A stretch of 47,966 nt of DNA, taken from assembly GCA_949286415.1 (NCBI GenBank), contig CASEBV010000009.1, positions 1 to 47,966 on the forward strand. Reading direction: 5' to 3'. The notes beneath the pieces are model-generated. The model was not told the origin of the DNA. It did not search any database and saw only the letters and a list, made by a program, of their open reading frames with translations. The DNA comes from an uncultured Bacteroidales bacterium. Lineage in GTDB: Bacteria; Bacteroidota; Bacteroidia; Bacteroidales; UBA932. The position numbers were made by a program, and so were the translations under genes. Below are positions 36,247-43,820 of the stretch, one piece after another; within the stretch, counting starts at the first letter, position 1; each line of letters begins with the position of its first letter.

Positions 36247-36298
36247 AGCGCATGATTCATAATCATGAAATCCGCAGTTCAATCCTGCGACCCGCTAC
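36247..36298 (+). repeat. Right attachment repeat (attR), displaced tRNA-Met 3' half
   Basis: Copy of 30278-30329 with GG to AA in the variable-loop region. It is followed by the original tRNA operon terminator. Being non-functional it is free to drift, which would explain the two changes. Confidence 0.9.
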
Positions 36299-36307
36299 AA
36301 GAAAAAA

Positions 36308-36333
36308 ACATCACAGAGTCTGTGATGTTTTTT
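36308..36333 (+). terminator. Original terminator of the tRNA operon, stranded beyond the islet
   Basis: ACATCACAGA (36308-36317) and TCTGTGATGT (36319-36328) followed by a T run; an A run on the other side makes it work in both directions. It lies 10 bases after the right attachment repeat. Confidence 0.75.
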
Positions 36334-36345
36334 GTATGCCCGGAT

Positions 36346-36492
36346 GCGCCCGATGGACATGTAAAATGGCATCCACCGGCCGTGATTTTCCCGCAAAAAT
36401 GTGGCCATTGGCATTTTCAAAATGCCGTCGGGCGCGCAAACCCCGCAAAAGCGCGGCCGGCGGACCACAAAAATTCTGTCCACCGGCCGCGG
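36346..36492. repeat. Dispersed palindromic repeat, copy 2
   Basis: Same organisation as 2295-2439: GCGCCCG, GATTTTCC block, GGCATTTTCAAAATGCC (36410-36426), TCGGGCGC, then a 13-base arm pair GCGGCCGGCGGAC (36453-36465) with GTCCACCGGCCGC (36478-36490; one mismatch). It fills the gap between the tRNA terminator and the 132-aa gene; nothing else is seen at 36334-36516. Confidence 0.7.
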
Positions 36493-36516
36493 GCAATGTC
36501 GTCGCCGGGCGCACCG

Positions 36517-36915
36517 TCAGTCAATATAAAGGACACACCAGATGTCGTGATAGTATGAATATGTCTCTTTGACATAATCGGTCCGGCGCGGGTCGTCCGG
36601 GGTAAGCTGCCGCCACACATCATTGAGGGCTTTGGCGGCGACAATGGCAAATTCCTTGTTTTTCATACGCAGGTGCTCATAGTCGTCATCGATTGCCAGA
36701 TCCCATGCCTGACGATAGAATTTGGCGGCGTGGACGGGATAGCCGCTTGTCCGGCAAAGGCCGGCCGTCCTGAGGAGGCATTTGATTTTCCCGTGCACAT
36801 CGCGGGATGAGGCGACTTCTTTTGCACAGTCGGACATGATTTCCTGAAGCAGAGCATAACCGACTTCAAGCGACCCGTCTTCGGAACAACAGGCGTACCG
36901 TGTTTTAATCTCCAT
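36517..36915 (-). CDS. Hypothetical helical protein, 132 aa
   Basis: The cytoplasmic protein is probably all-helical. The middle (AGLCRTSGYPVHAAKFYRQAWDLA) looks like a TPR-type helical hairpin, and the end is Tyr-rich (KETYSYYHDIWCVLY). No enzymatic motif is seen and I do not recognise the family. It has its own possible promoter at 37058-37089, with a hairpin in the leader at 36996-37040. A pause or termination at that hairpin could control it. It lies downstream of queE on the same strand. Confidence 0.6.
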   Translation of the reverse strand: MEIKTRYACCSEDGSLEVGYALLQEIMSDCAKEVASSRDVHGKIKCLLRTAGLCRTSGYPVHAAKFYRQAWDLAIDDDYEHLRMKNKEFAIVAAKALNDVWRQLTPDDPRRTDYVKETYSYYHDIWCVLYID

Positions 36916-36995
36916 AATACCAGTAATTTAAATGAACACTAATGATATTCTGGACGGATATGACTGGCGGCCGGCACTATCGTTCACAAAAGAAA

Positions 36996-37040
36996 ACAAC
37001 AATCCCGTACTGCCGTTTTATCGGCGTCCAGAATTGTTGT
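36996..37040 (-). terminator. Two-part hairpin after queE (terminator or attenuator)
   Basis: On the minus strand ACAACAAT (37040-37033) pairs with ATTGTTGT (37003-36996), enclosing an inner GCCG/CGGC stem, then TTTTCTTTT. It ends queE transcripts and would also stop transcripts from the promoter at 37058-37089 after about 60 nt. Confidence 0.65.
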
Positions 37041-37057
37041 CTTATGTCCATTTGCTG

Positions 37058-37089
37058 CAAATATATAGTCATTCGCAGGTAATTCCAAA
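37058..37089 (-). promoter_or_regulatory. Consensus promoter between queE and the 132-aa gene
   Basis: TTTG (37089-37086), 20 bases, TATATTTG (37065-37058) on the minus strand, just beyond the queE stop at 37096. Predicted start about 37052. Confidence 0.65.
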
Positions 37090-37095
37090 TCTTTT

Positions 37096-37704
37096 TCATC
37101 GGATTCCCAGAAACTTGTGCGTCTGGACAGACAGCCTCCACTCGGGATGTGACTTGCAGTATTCAATTGCGCCTTGCAGAAGCAACCGGTTCCGGTCAGG
37201 ATGACCGGTATCGCACGGCTGAAGGAAATGGTGCACGGCACTTATACCGTCATATGCAGCCATATCCTGCGCGGTATATACGACCTTGAGCTCGTCGCAT
37301 TCTGTAAGATGCCAGTCACTCTTCGGCGAGAATGTGACCCAGTCAATCCCATCTGGAAGAGAACAGGTGCCATTGGTCTCCACTGCGACATATTTCCCCA
37401 GCGAATGCAGGGAGGACACGAACTGCGCATCAATGAAAAGAGACGGCTCGCCTCCGGTCAGGACAACATGCCGGGCCGGATATGAAGACACTGCCGACAT
37501 AATGTCTTCCTCAGACATCATGACACCTGAAGCATGCTCTGTGTCACAAAACGGACAGTTCAGATTGCAGCCGGAAAAACGCACAAAGACGGCCGGAGTC
37601 CCCACATAATAGCCTTCGCCCTGCAGGGAATAGAATATCTCGTTGATTTTATATATCCTTTGCTTTTCTATCATCCGGAAGAGTGCCAATTCCTGTCCCG
37701 ACAT
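37096..37704 (-). CDS. queE: 7-carboxy-7-deazaguanine synthase
   Basis: The 202-residue radical SAM enzyme converts 6-carboxytetrahydropterin to 7-carboxy-7-deazaguanine on the way to preQ0 and queuosine. Seen: NEIFYSLQGEGYYVGTPAVFVR and the cluster motif CNLNCPFCDTEH (short CxxxCxxC form), then VLTGGEPSLF. The start may be Met1 or Met11 (MIEKQRIYKINEIF); the family core begins at the latter. It follows queD by 24 bases on the same transcript. Other queuosine genes are outside the window. Confidence 0.95.
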   Translation of the reverse strand: MSGQELALFRMIEKQRIYKINEIFYSLQGEGYYVGTPAVFVRFSGCNLNCPFCDTEHASGVMMSEEDIMSAVSSYPARHVVLTGGEPSLFIDAQFVSSLHSLGKYVAVETNGTCSLPDGIDWVTFSPKSDWHLTECDELKVVYTAQDMAAYDGISAVHHFLQPCDTGHPDRNRLLLQGAIEYCKSHPEWRLSVQTHKFLGIR

Positions 37705-37728
37705 TTTCCATAAGGCTCATGTGGGCAT

Positions 37729-38088
37729 CTACATCATTTTGGCAATTTCCTCATACCCGTCCTTAACATAGGCAGCGGCATTGCCCTCTGACTCCTGAAA
37801 CACGACCTTATAGCAATTGGGCACCTGCCCGCAGATCCATCGGGCAAGGTTCTCGGCGGTCGGATTGAAATCCACGGCATCGTTGGCAAAGCCATGGTCA
37901 AGGTTGTCGTTTATGATTTTCTTGATGGCAGTGAAATCTGTCACCATACCATTCTTGTCCAGTTCATCCGAGCAGCACCAGACCGTAACGACCGCATTGT
38001 GCCCATGCAGGCGGGTACATTTGCTGTCATAGTCAAGCGAAAGTCTGTGCGCAAAAGATATCTCAAGCCGTTTAGATACAAAATACAT
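37729..38088 (-). CDS. queD: 6-carboxy-5,6,7,8-tetrahydropterin synthase
   Basis: The 119-residue PTPS-family enzyme acts on dihydroneopterin triphosphate. Zinc ligands are seen in FAHRLSLD and RLHGHNAVV (three His), and the active-site region in NDNLDHGFAND and FNPTAENLARWI. The family Cys between them (SKCTRLHGH) is present, favouring QueD over sepiapterin-type homologues. It is first in queD-queE with a TAAGTTTG box about 23 bases upstream. The leader is too short for a preQ1 riboswitch. Confidence 0.95.
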   Translation of the reverse strand: MYFVSKRLEISFAHRLSLDYDSKCTRLHGHNAVVTVWCCSDELDKNGMVTDFTAIKKIINDNLDHGFANDAVDFNPTAENLARWICGQVPNCYKVVFQESEGNAAAYVKDGYEEIAKMM

Positions 38089-38110
38089 CTCTTTCTCTCA
38101 TTTTCGGGCA

Positions 38111-38118
38111 CAAACTTA
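38111..38118 (-). promoter_or_regulatory. -7 box of queDE
   Basis: The minus strand reads TAAGTTTG at 38118-38111; predicted start near 38104, about 16 bases before the queD ATG. The -33 region is T-rich without a clean TTTG. Confidence 0.5.
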
Positions 38119-38140
38119 TATAAAAAATCCGAAAAATGAT

Positions 38141-39355
38141 TTATTGTGCATAAATGAGGAAAGCAGACCGGACCTGACTGATGAAATATTCTTCAGAGAA
38201 GCTCTCCTCCACCACTTTTCTTCCGTTCTCGCCAAGAGTCTTTCCGTAAGCCGCATCAGCAAGCAGTCGCTCCATGCAAGAGGCAAATTCTTCGTCATTT
38301 TCAGCCACAAGCAAGTCCCGTCCGTCCATGAGATAATTTTCAAATCCCCTGACGGCATGCTTCGTCGCCACCACGGGCTTTGAATAAGCCAGAGCCTCAA
38401 GAACCTTTATGTTTGTTCCCGAACCATGAAATATCGGGACAATGACTATGTCAGCCAGCATGTATTCCTGTGCAATGTCCTTGACAAAACCGGCAATACT
38501 GATGTCCCTGACAGATCCTGTCCATGATTTTGCATATTTGCGCGGAAGACCCTTGCCGACAATCCGAAGATTGACACTCCATCCGTTTCTATACAGATGC
38601 GGGAGCATATTCTTGATAAAATGCCCCATCCCTTTGATATTAGGCAGCCACCTCATGTAACCGACAAAAAGAATCCTCCTGCAGTCCGAAGCGCCGCAGA
38701 CCCCGGACTCCCTCCCCGATGGCCTTGCTCCGGCACCAGGGAAGTACGGGATATTCGGCAAATAAAAATTATGCTTCCCCTGATAAAGGTTGAGATGTCC
38801 TGCATTTGCAAAGGCGCACAGGTCCGCCTTTTCTATATATTTGCGCTCAAACCGGCAAAGATACCTGTATGCTGCCCCAAGAAACATTTTTGGCAGGAAA
38901 AACGATGCCGTACTCTTCAGTGCGAGGCAATACTCGGAAGGGAGATCATCAACATCAATCATGACCCTTGAATCCGGCCATCCGCAACGGTATACAGTCC
39001 CTATATATCTGAATATAACCAGATCATATTTTTTTTCTGACATTACGGTCCTGAATGTCTTGCGGATATCACAGTCCGAAACGGCAAAGTGTCCGAGCCC
39101 CAACCTTCTGAGAAAGCCGTTGTAGCATTTGTATATGAAATTGAGATGATTTCTTCCGGCCTTATATACAGACCTGACCTTTGGCATGGAGAACGAAGCA
39201 GACGGGGAACCGCTGGAAATCACATCAATTTCAGATACGGATTCCTGGCTGGCCAATGCCTTGAGCAGAAGGTAACTTCTCTGACAAGCACCCGACACTA
39301 TATCAAAAAGGTCATGAGGACTGACATATAATATTTTCATTCCATCAGATTTCAT
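38141..39355 (-). CDS. GT4-type glycosyltransferase
   Basis: The 404-residue protein (start Met1 or Met6, MKILYVSPHDLFD) has the two-domain GT-B fold. The N-terminal acceptor half has SGACQRSYLLLKAL. The donor half has RILFVGYMRWLPNIKGMGHF and the family motif GTNIKVLEALAYSKPVVATKHAVRG, which binds the sugar nucleotide. A role in surface polysaccharide or LPS sugar addition is inferred; donor and acceptor are unknown. It lies 33 bases after another glycosyltransferase and is last in the aro/antiporter operon. Confidence 0.88.
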   Translation of the reverse strand: MKSDGMKILYVSPHDLFDIVSGACQRSYLLLKALASQESVSEIDVISSGSPSASFSMPKVRSVYKAGRNHLNFIYKCYNGFLRRLGLGHFAVSDCDIRKTFRTVMSEKKYDLVIFRYIGTVYRCGWPDSRVMIDVDDLPSEYCLALKSTASFFLPKMFLGAAYRYLCRFERKYIEKADLCAFANAGHLNLYQGKHNFYLPNIPYFPGAGARPSGRESGVCGASDCRRILFVGYMRWLPNIKGMGHFIKNMLPHLYRNGWSVNLRIVGKGLPRKYAKSWTGSVRDISIAGFVKDIAQEYMLADIVIVPIFHGSGTNIKVLEALAYSKPVVATKHAVRGFENYLMDGRDLLVAENDEEFASCMERLLADAAYGKTLGENGRKVVEESFSEEYFISQVRSAFLIYAQ

Positions 39356-39388
39356 AGGTAAAATTTATTGACAGATGCCGAACTCTTG

Positions 39389-40540
39389 TCAAACGATGCA
39401 GTGAGAAGCCAGAATTTCACGAAATTTTCCGCCCCATACATTCCAGTTGAGTTTTTCAGAATAAATTTTCAGACATCCGCGATGAAGAGAAGGCAATTCT
39501 CCGGAAAGGATACACCGCTCTATTATTGCGGCAAAGCCTTCATGTCCTGACGAAAGGGGGAGCCTGTATCCATTGACGCCGTCAACGACATAATTCCCAA
39601 CCCCGCCTGTGTCGTATGCAAAAGATGGCAGGCCGTAGGCAGAGGCCTCGCAGAATACAATTCCTGCACATTCGGCCTTTGACGGCAGAATAAACAGATG
39701 AGAGCCGCTGACGGCATCGACATATTTCCGGTAATCGTCCTGACTTCCCTTGTCAAGAAATCCGAGATAATCCACATAATCAAGGCCGGAGCATTCTTCC
39801 GGAATCTGTCTTGGCCCGACAACAACCAGTCTTGCATCATATCCTCTTTCCCTCAGAAGCCTTACGGCGTCAACAGCCACTGCTCCGCCCTTGCGAGACC
39901 AGTCGACTCCGGAAAAAAGAATCTTTAGCGGCCCACCCGTCCATGGAGCAGATTCCCGGATATCCCTGTCGTCAAGATTCGCTCCGAACTCAAGCACATG
40001 AACACGGGAGGCATCCCCGCCATAATCTCTGATAACGGATTCCGCAGCCCAGTCTGATGCCCGTATAATCACATCGCTATGTCTGAGAGCATATTCTTCA
40101 CAGGCATTTCCCTGGCTACGCATGCCTTTTTTCTGGCGGAACCAATAATAATCCAGCATTATTGCAAAAGTGGCGTCAGAGAAATTGATGACAGGCAGGC
40201 CAAAATCCGCATAACGAGTCATCTGGGCATTGCTCGGAAAAAACAGACAGTCACATCCTGTCAAATCACTTTTGACCACAGATTCCGCACACAGTTTCCA
40301 ATATGACGCAGACTGTATGAATTTGCTGTATTGTCCGAACCTTATCTTATTGCAAAGTTTACGGAACCGGTATTTGAGATTCGGAATATCAACCCTGACC
40401 CACCTGACATCGAACCCGGCCTCCATGATGGAGCGGCACAACCTGAAAATTGTTCCGCTCCAGGCTTTTTTGTCCCGGAATGGATCTGTAACCGACACAA
40501 ATCCGATTGTAGTCTTTTTCCTGATGCCGTTTTCCTGCAT
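39389..40540 (-). CDS. GT4-type glycosyltransferase
   Basis: The 383-residue GT-B protein has an N-terminal domain (IGFVSVTDPFRDKKAWSGTIF) and a C-terminal nucleotide-sugar domain with LKILFSGVDWSRKGGAVAVDA and SKAECAGIVFCEASAYGLPSFAY. The E-x7-E pair of retaining GT4 enzymes is visible in the last block (E of AECAG and of CEAS). Substrate is unknown. It follows the antiporter gene by 40 bases and precedes the other glycosyltransferase, so both ride on the shikimate operon transcript. Confidence 0.88.
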   Translation of the reverse strand: MQENGIRKKTTIGFVSVTDPFRDKKAWSGTIFRLCRSIMEAGFDVRWVRVDIPNLKYRFRKLCNKIRFGQYSKFIQSASYWKLCAESVVKSDLTGCDCLFFPSNAQMTRYADFGLPVINFSDATFAIMLDYYWFRQKKGMRSQGNACEEYALRHSDVIIRASDWAAESVIRDYGGDASRVHVLEFGANLDDRDIRESAPWTGGPLKILFSGVDWSRKGGAVAVDAVRLLRERGYDARLVVVGPRQIPEECSGLDYVDYLGFLDKGSQDDYRKYVDAVSGSHLFILPSKAECAGIVFCEASAYGLPSFAYDTGGVGNYVVDGVNGYRLPLSSGHEGFAAIIERCILSGELPSLHRGCLKIYSEKLNWNVWGGKFREILASHCIV

Positions 40541-40580
40541 ATTAAGAATCTATGTTGTTTACAAAAATGACAAGCGGTCA

Positions 40581-42692
40581 TCATGAATTGCCCCGCGGGT
40601 CAGAAAAAGACACAATATCCTGCCTGTCAATCTGTTCTGGAAATATTATCATAAGATTGCTTTCCGCAAAGTCTTTGTTGAGCACCGCCGGAAGCCTGTC
40701 AAAGGAAGGATCATATGATATTGACCCTGCCCTGGCACTCACAACTACAAGCAACTGCTCCTTGTCCACTTTCATGCCGTCAATCCGGACTGGTTCATCC
40801 TGAGGAAGACGCGTATAGTCAGCAAGGGTGCCGATGTCAGCCTTGTCCGCGGCCAGCCGGAGTGCTTCCGGGGTATCTCCGGCTGCATTGAAATGAATAC
40901 GGCAGCCTGTCTGTACCGCCATGCGGCACAGATGTGTGACCCATCGGGCAAATCCGGTCTCAAACTCTGCCCTCGGGGGCACAAAGACCACTATCCCCTT
41001 GAATGTATTAGGCGGCATCTCAAGCCTCACGACCATCACCTCCCGAGAAGTTCCCTTGAGAATGTTTCCGGTGAGGCTTCCGAAAAAAGAATCCAGGATG
41101 CTGCTCTTCTTGTGAAGTCCGATGACGACATCCGTGGCAGAACATTCCTTGATTGTATGGACAATGCCGGAAGATATGTTTATGTCATACCTGGTATGCA
41201 TCTCGGCCCTGACATTTGCAGCGGACGCTATCCGTGCCGCCTTCTCAAGATTGCGACGCCCGGCTTCCCCGGCTGTGGCATCCCCGCTGTCATCAATGAC
41301 ATTCAGGGCCACGATGCCGTCTTTCCGTCGGCTGTCCTTTATCATAAGGGCGATGTTTATCAGATTCTCTATCGTATCCGGATTGGCCACAGGGATGAGA
41401 ATCTTCTCTTTTTCCCTTTCCCCTTCAGGCGGAATATCCGGGCCGCCCACGACGGTAAATCTCCGGCAGGCCCGTTCGGTCTCTATCGTGCTGATGATGC
41501 ATGTGATGAGAATCATCACTATCGTGCCGTTGAGCACATCGTCATTGAGAAGCCTCTCCCCGTTCTCCATTATGATTTCATGCCCGACAAGCACAGCGGC
41601 AAGAGTTGCGGCAGCCTGGGCATTGCTGAGCCCGAAAATCATCTTTCTCTCATTGGAAGACATCCTGTATATCTTCTGGGTCAGCCAGGCAGCCAGCCAT
41701 TTGCTCAGAGTCGCAGCGACAGTCATGACAACGGCAACCTTCAGGGCTGTCCCTCCCGCCACGAAACTGCGGACATCCACAATCATTCCCACTCCTATCA
41801 GGAAATAAGGTATGAAAAGGGCGTTCCCGACAAATTCAAGCCTGGTCATAAGGGGAGACACCTTCGGAATCAGAGGATTGAGCACCATGCCCACAAGGAA
41901 GGCGCCGAGGATTCCCTCCATGCCGGCAAGTGAGATGAGGCCGCCGCCGAGGAACACAAGGGCGAGCACAAAGACGAACTGCATTACGGCGTCGTCATAC
42001 TTGCGGAAGAACAGCCTCCCTATCTTCGGGAACACGAATATAATCACCAGAGCTATCAGCGTGACCTTCAGCCCGAGCTTCACCCAATAAATCGGGGTTG
42101 CCGTGCCGTTGAAAAGACCGCTGACAAGGGCAAGGACGACAAGGGCCAGAGTCACTGTGACGGCTGTCCCTCCTATGGAAATGGTGACGCTCCTCTGCCT
42201 GGACAAGCCGTAACGGCTCACAATAGGATATGCTATAAGCGTATGTGAGGCATACATGCTGGCAAGAAGCACTGAGGACAGGGCGCCGAAGCCAAGGAGG
42301 GCCATGCTGCTCCATATGCCGAGGGCCATCGGAATAAAGAATGTCAGCAGACCGAAGACCAGGCCCTTGATCTTGTTCTTGCGGAAATCCTCCATATCCA
42401 TCTCAAGCCCCGCAAGGAACATGATATAGTACAGCCCGACCTGGCCGAAGAGCTGGAAACTGCTGTCGCGCTCAAGAATATTCAGTCCATGCTCTCCGAT
42501 GATGACTCCCGCGAGAATCATCCCTATGATATGCGGAATCTTCAGCTTGCCCAGCAGAAGCGGAGCAAACAGAATGATTACCAGCACAATCAGAAAAATC
42601 CATGTCGGATCGGTAATCGGGAGGCTGAACAATGGGAACATTGCTGTCATTGCAAAATCTGTGTCTGTGACAAATCTGATGTCAACCGACAA
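40581..42692 (-). CDS. CPA2 family Na+(K+)/H+ antiporter with C-terminal USP-like domains
   Basis: The 703-residue protein has an N-terminal membrane domain of about 12 helices (residues about 15-415). Characteristic segments are LKIPHIIGMILAGVIIGEHG and LFLAGLEMDMEDFRKN. The core has ILGAFLVGMVLNPLIP. The C-terminal 270 residues are soluble and resemble two universal-stress-protein folds (EKILIPVANPDTIENLINIAL; VVIGLHKKSSILDSFFGSLTGNIL). It exchanges Na+ or K+ for H+ across the inner membrane; ion choice is unknown. The gene lies 11 bases after aroC and 40 before the first glycosyltransferase. Confidence 0.9.
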   Translation of the reverse strand: MSVDIRFVTDTDFAMTAMFPLFSLPITDPTWIFLIVLVIILFAPLLLGKLKIPHIIGMILAGVIIGEHGLNILERDSSFQLFGQVGLYYIMFLAGLEMDMEDFRKNKIKGLVFGLLTFFIPMALGIWSSMALLGFGALSSVLLASMYASHTLIAYPIVSRYGLSRQRSVTISIGGTAVTVTLALVVLALVSGLFNGTATPIYWVKLGLKVTLIALVIIFVFPKIGRLFFRKYDDAVMQFVFVLALVFLGGGLISLAGMEGILGAFLVGMVLNPLIPKVSPLMTRLEFVGNALFIPYFLIGVGMIVDVRSFVAGGTALKVAVVMTVAATLSKWLAAWLTQKIYRMSSNERKMIFGLSNAQAAATLAAVLVGHEIIMENGERLLNDDVLNGTIVMILITCIISTIETERACRRFTVVGGPDIPPEGEREKEKILIPVANPDTIENLINIALMIKDSRRKDGIVALNVIDDSGDATAGEAGRRNLEKAARIASAANVRAEMHTRYDINISSGIVHTIKECSATDVVIGLHKKSSILDSFFGSLTGNILKGTSREVMVVRLEMPPNTFKGIVVFVPPRAEFETGFARWVTHLCRMAVQTGCRIHFNAAGDTPEALRLAADKADIGTLADYTRLPQDEPVRIDGMKVDKEQLLVVVSARAGSISYDPSFDRLPAVLNKDFAESNLMIIFPEQIDRQDIVSFSDPRGNS

Positions 42693-42703
42693 ATTTAATG
42701 AAA

Positions 42704-43810
42704 TTATCTCAAAGATGCCGCAAGGTCGGCAAGCACAATTGCCGCCATGGCCTCCACGACAACAGGAGCACGGAGGGCAAAGCAGGTGTCATGACGTCCG
42801 GAGATTTTCAGATCCGACACTTCCCCTCTCGTAAAATTATATGTCCTCTGAAGTCTGGATATGCTCGAAGCCGGCTTGAATGCCACCCGAAAAACTACAG
42901 GATTGCCGTTGGTGAGACCGCCGTTGATGCCACCGGCCCCGTTGCGGAGTGTCTTGCCGTCGGATGAGATTATCGGATCATTATGCTCGGAGCCCTTCAT
43001 CCTGGCGGAGGCAAAGCCATCACCGAATTCAATGCCGCGCACGCCGGGGATTGAAAATACGGCATGGGATACGAGAGACTCTACCGAATCAAAGAACGGC
43101 TCTCCCAGTCCGGCAGGGACATTGGCCACGACACATTCAGCCACACCTCCCAGCGAATCGCCTTCGGACTCCGCCGCATCAAGTTCCGGCTTCCATAGCT
43201 CAGCATCGGAAAAATGGCATTGCTCCGGATTTCCCGACCCGATGCTCTCGTCAGGAATGCCGGACAAATGCTTTTCCCGGGAACTGCCGCCGGCCTTGCG
43301 GACAGCACGGGCAAGTGCTTCCGTCCTCAACACTCCGCCTATTTCCGTCAATGACGCATTTATGGCAGTGCCGTATCCGGCAAGGATTTTCTTTGCCACC
43401 ACACCTGCCGCCACAATCGGAAGGGTCAGCCTTCCGGAGAAATGGCCTCCGCCCCTTATGTCATTGAAATCATGCCACTTTACCCCGGCAGCAAAGTCAG
43501 CATGTCCCGGGCGTGGAATCTCCTTGAATAACTTGTAATCTGCGGGGTTGACATCTTCATTCCTGAAAAAAACGGCCATAGGGGCGCCGGTCGCATGTCC
43601 TGCAAAGACTCCGCTGATTATCTGCGGCCGGTCAGACTCATGCCTGGAGGATGTCCCCCTTTTTCCGCTTTGCCGGCGGAGTATATCAGACTCAAAGTCT
43701 TTTTCCGAAAGTTCAAGCCCGGCAGGCACCCCGTCAAGGACGATTCCGATGCCGGTGCCATGGGATTCTCCGAATATGGATATCCTGAAATTTCTTCCGA
43801 ATGTATTCAT
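42704..43810 (-). CDS. aroC: Chorismate synthase
   Basis: The 368-residue enzyme makes chorismate from EPSP with reduced FMN, the last shikimate step. Signatures: FGESHGTGIGIVLDGVPAG at the N-terminus, RRQSGKRGTSSRHESD, DIRGGGHFSGRLT, and NGAGGINGGLTNGNPVVFRVAFKP. There is a moderate insert around residues 165-200 (SREKHLSGIPDESIGSGNP). It starts 10 bases after the aroD/aroA fusion and lies 11 bases before the antiporter gene. Start MNTFGRNF is the only good one. Confidence 0.96.
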   Translation of the reverse strand: MNTFGRNFRISIFGESHGTGIGIVLDGVPAGLELSEKDFESDILRRQSGKRGTSSRHESDRPQIISGVFAGHATGAPMAVFFRNEDVNPADYKLFKEIPRPGHADFAAGVKWHDFNDIRGGGHFSGRLTLPIVAAGVVAKKILAGYGTAINASLTEIGGVLRTEALARAVRKAGGSSREKHLSGIPDESIGSGNPEQCHFSDAELWKPELDAAESEGDSLGGVAECVVANVPAGLGEPFFDSVESLVSHAVFSIPGVRGIEFGDGFASARMKGSEHNDPIISSDGKTLRNGAGGINGGLTNGNPVVFRVAFKPASSISRLQRTYNFTRGEVSDLKISGRHDTCFALRAPVVVEAMAAIVLADLAASLR

Positions 43811-43820
43811 ATCATCATAT

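Larger units (their letters stand above)
30278..36298. mobile_element. 6-kb integrated islet in tRNA-Met with toxin-antitoxin modules, decaying
   Basis: The islet is bounded by a 52-bp repeat: 30278-30329 (anticodon arm to 3' end of tRNA-Met) and 36247-36298. It carries a tyrosine recombinase at the tRNA end, a DUF6722-like pair, VapD-, YafQ- and HigBA-type TA modules, and an outer-membrane protein. It has no relaxase, replication or conjugation gene. Base composition is visibly AT-richer than the core. The integrase lacks its Tyr nucleophile, vapD has a nonsense codon and another gene is frameshifted, so it looks fixed in place. It replaced the tRNA operon terminator with its own hairpin; the original one lies just after the right repeat. 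Confidence 0.88.

Noticed and set aside
36252..36572. Plus-strand frames of about 100 codons after the right attachment repeat
   Set aside because: They cross a terminator and the palindromic repeat and have no protein-like sequence.
38089..38140. preQ1 riboswitch upstream of queDE
   Set aside because: The predicted leader is only about 16 nt, too short for the aptamer.
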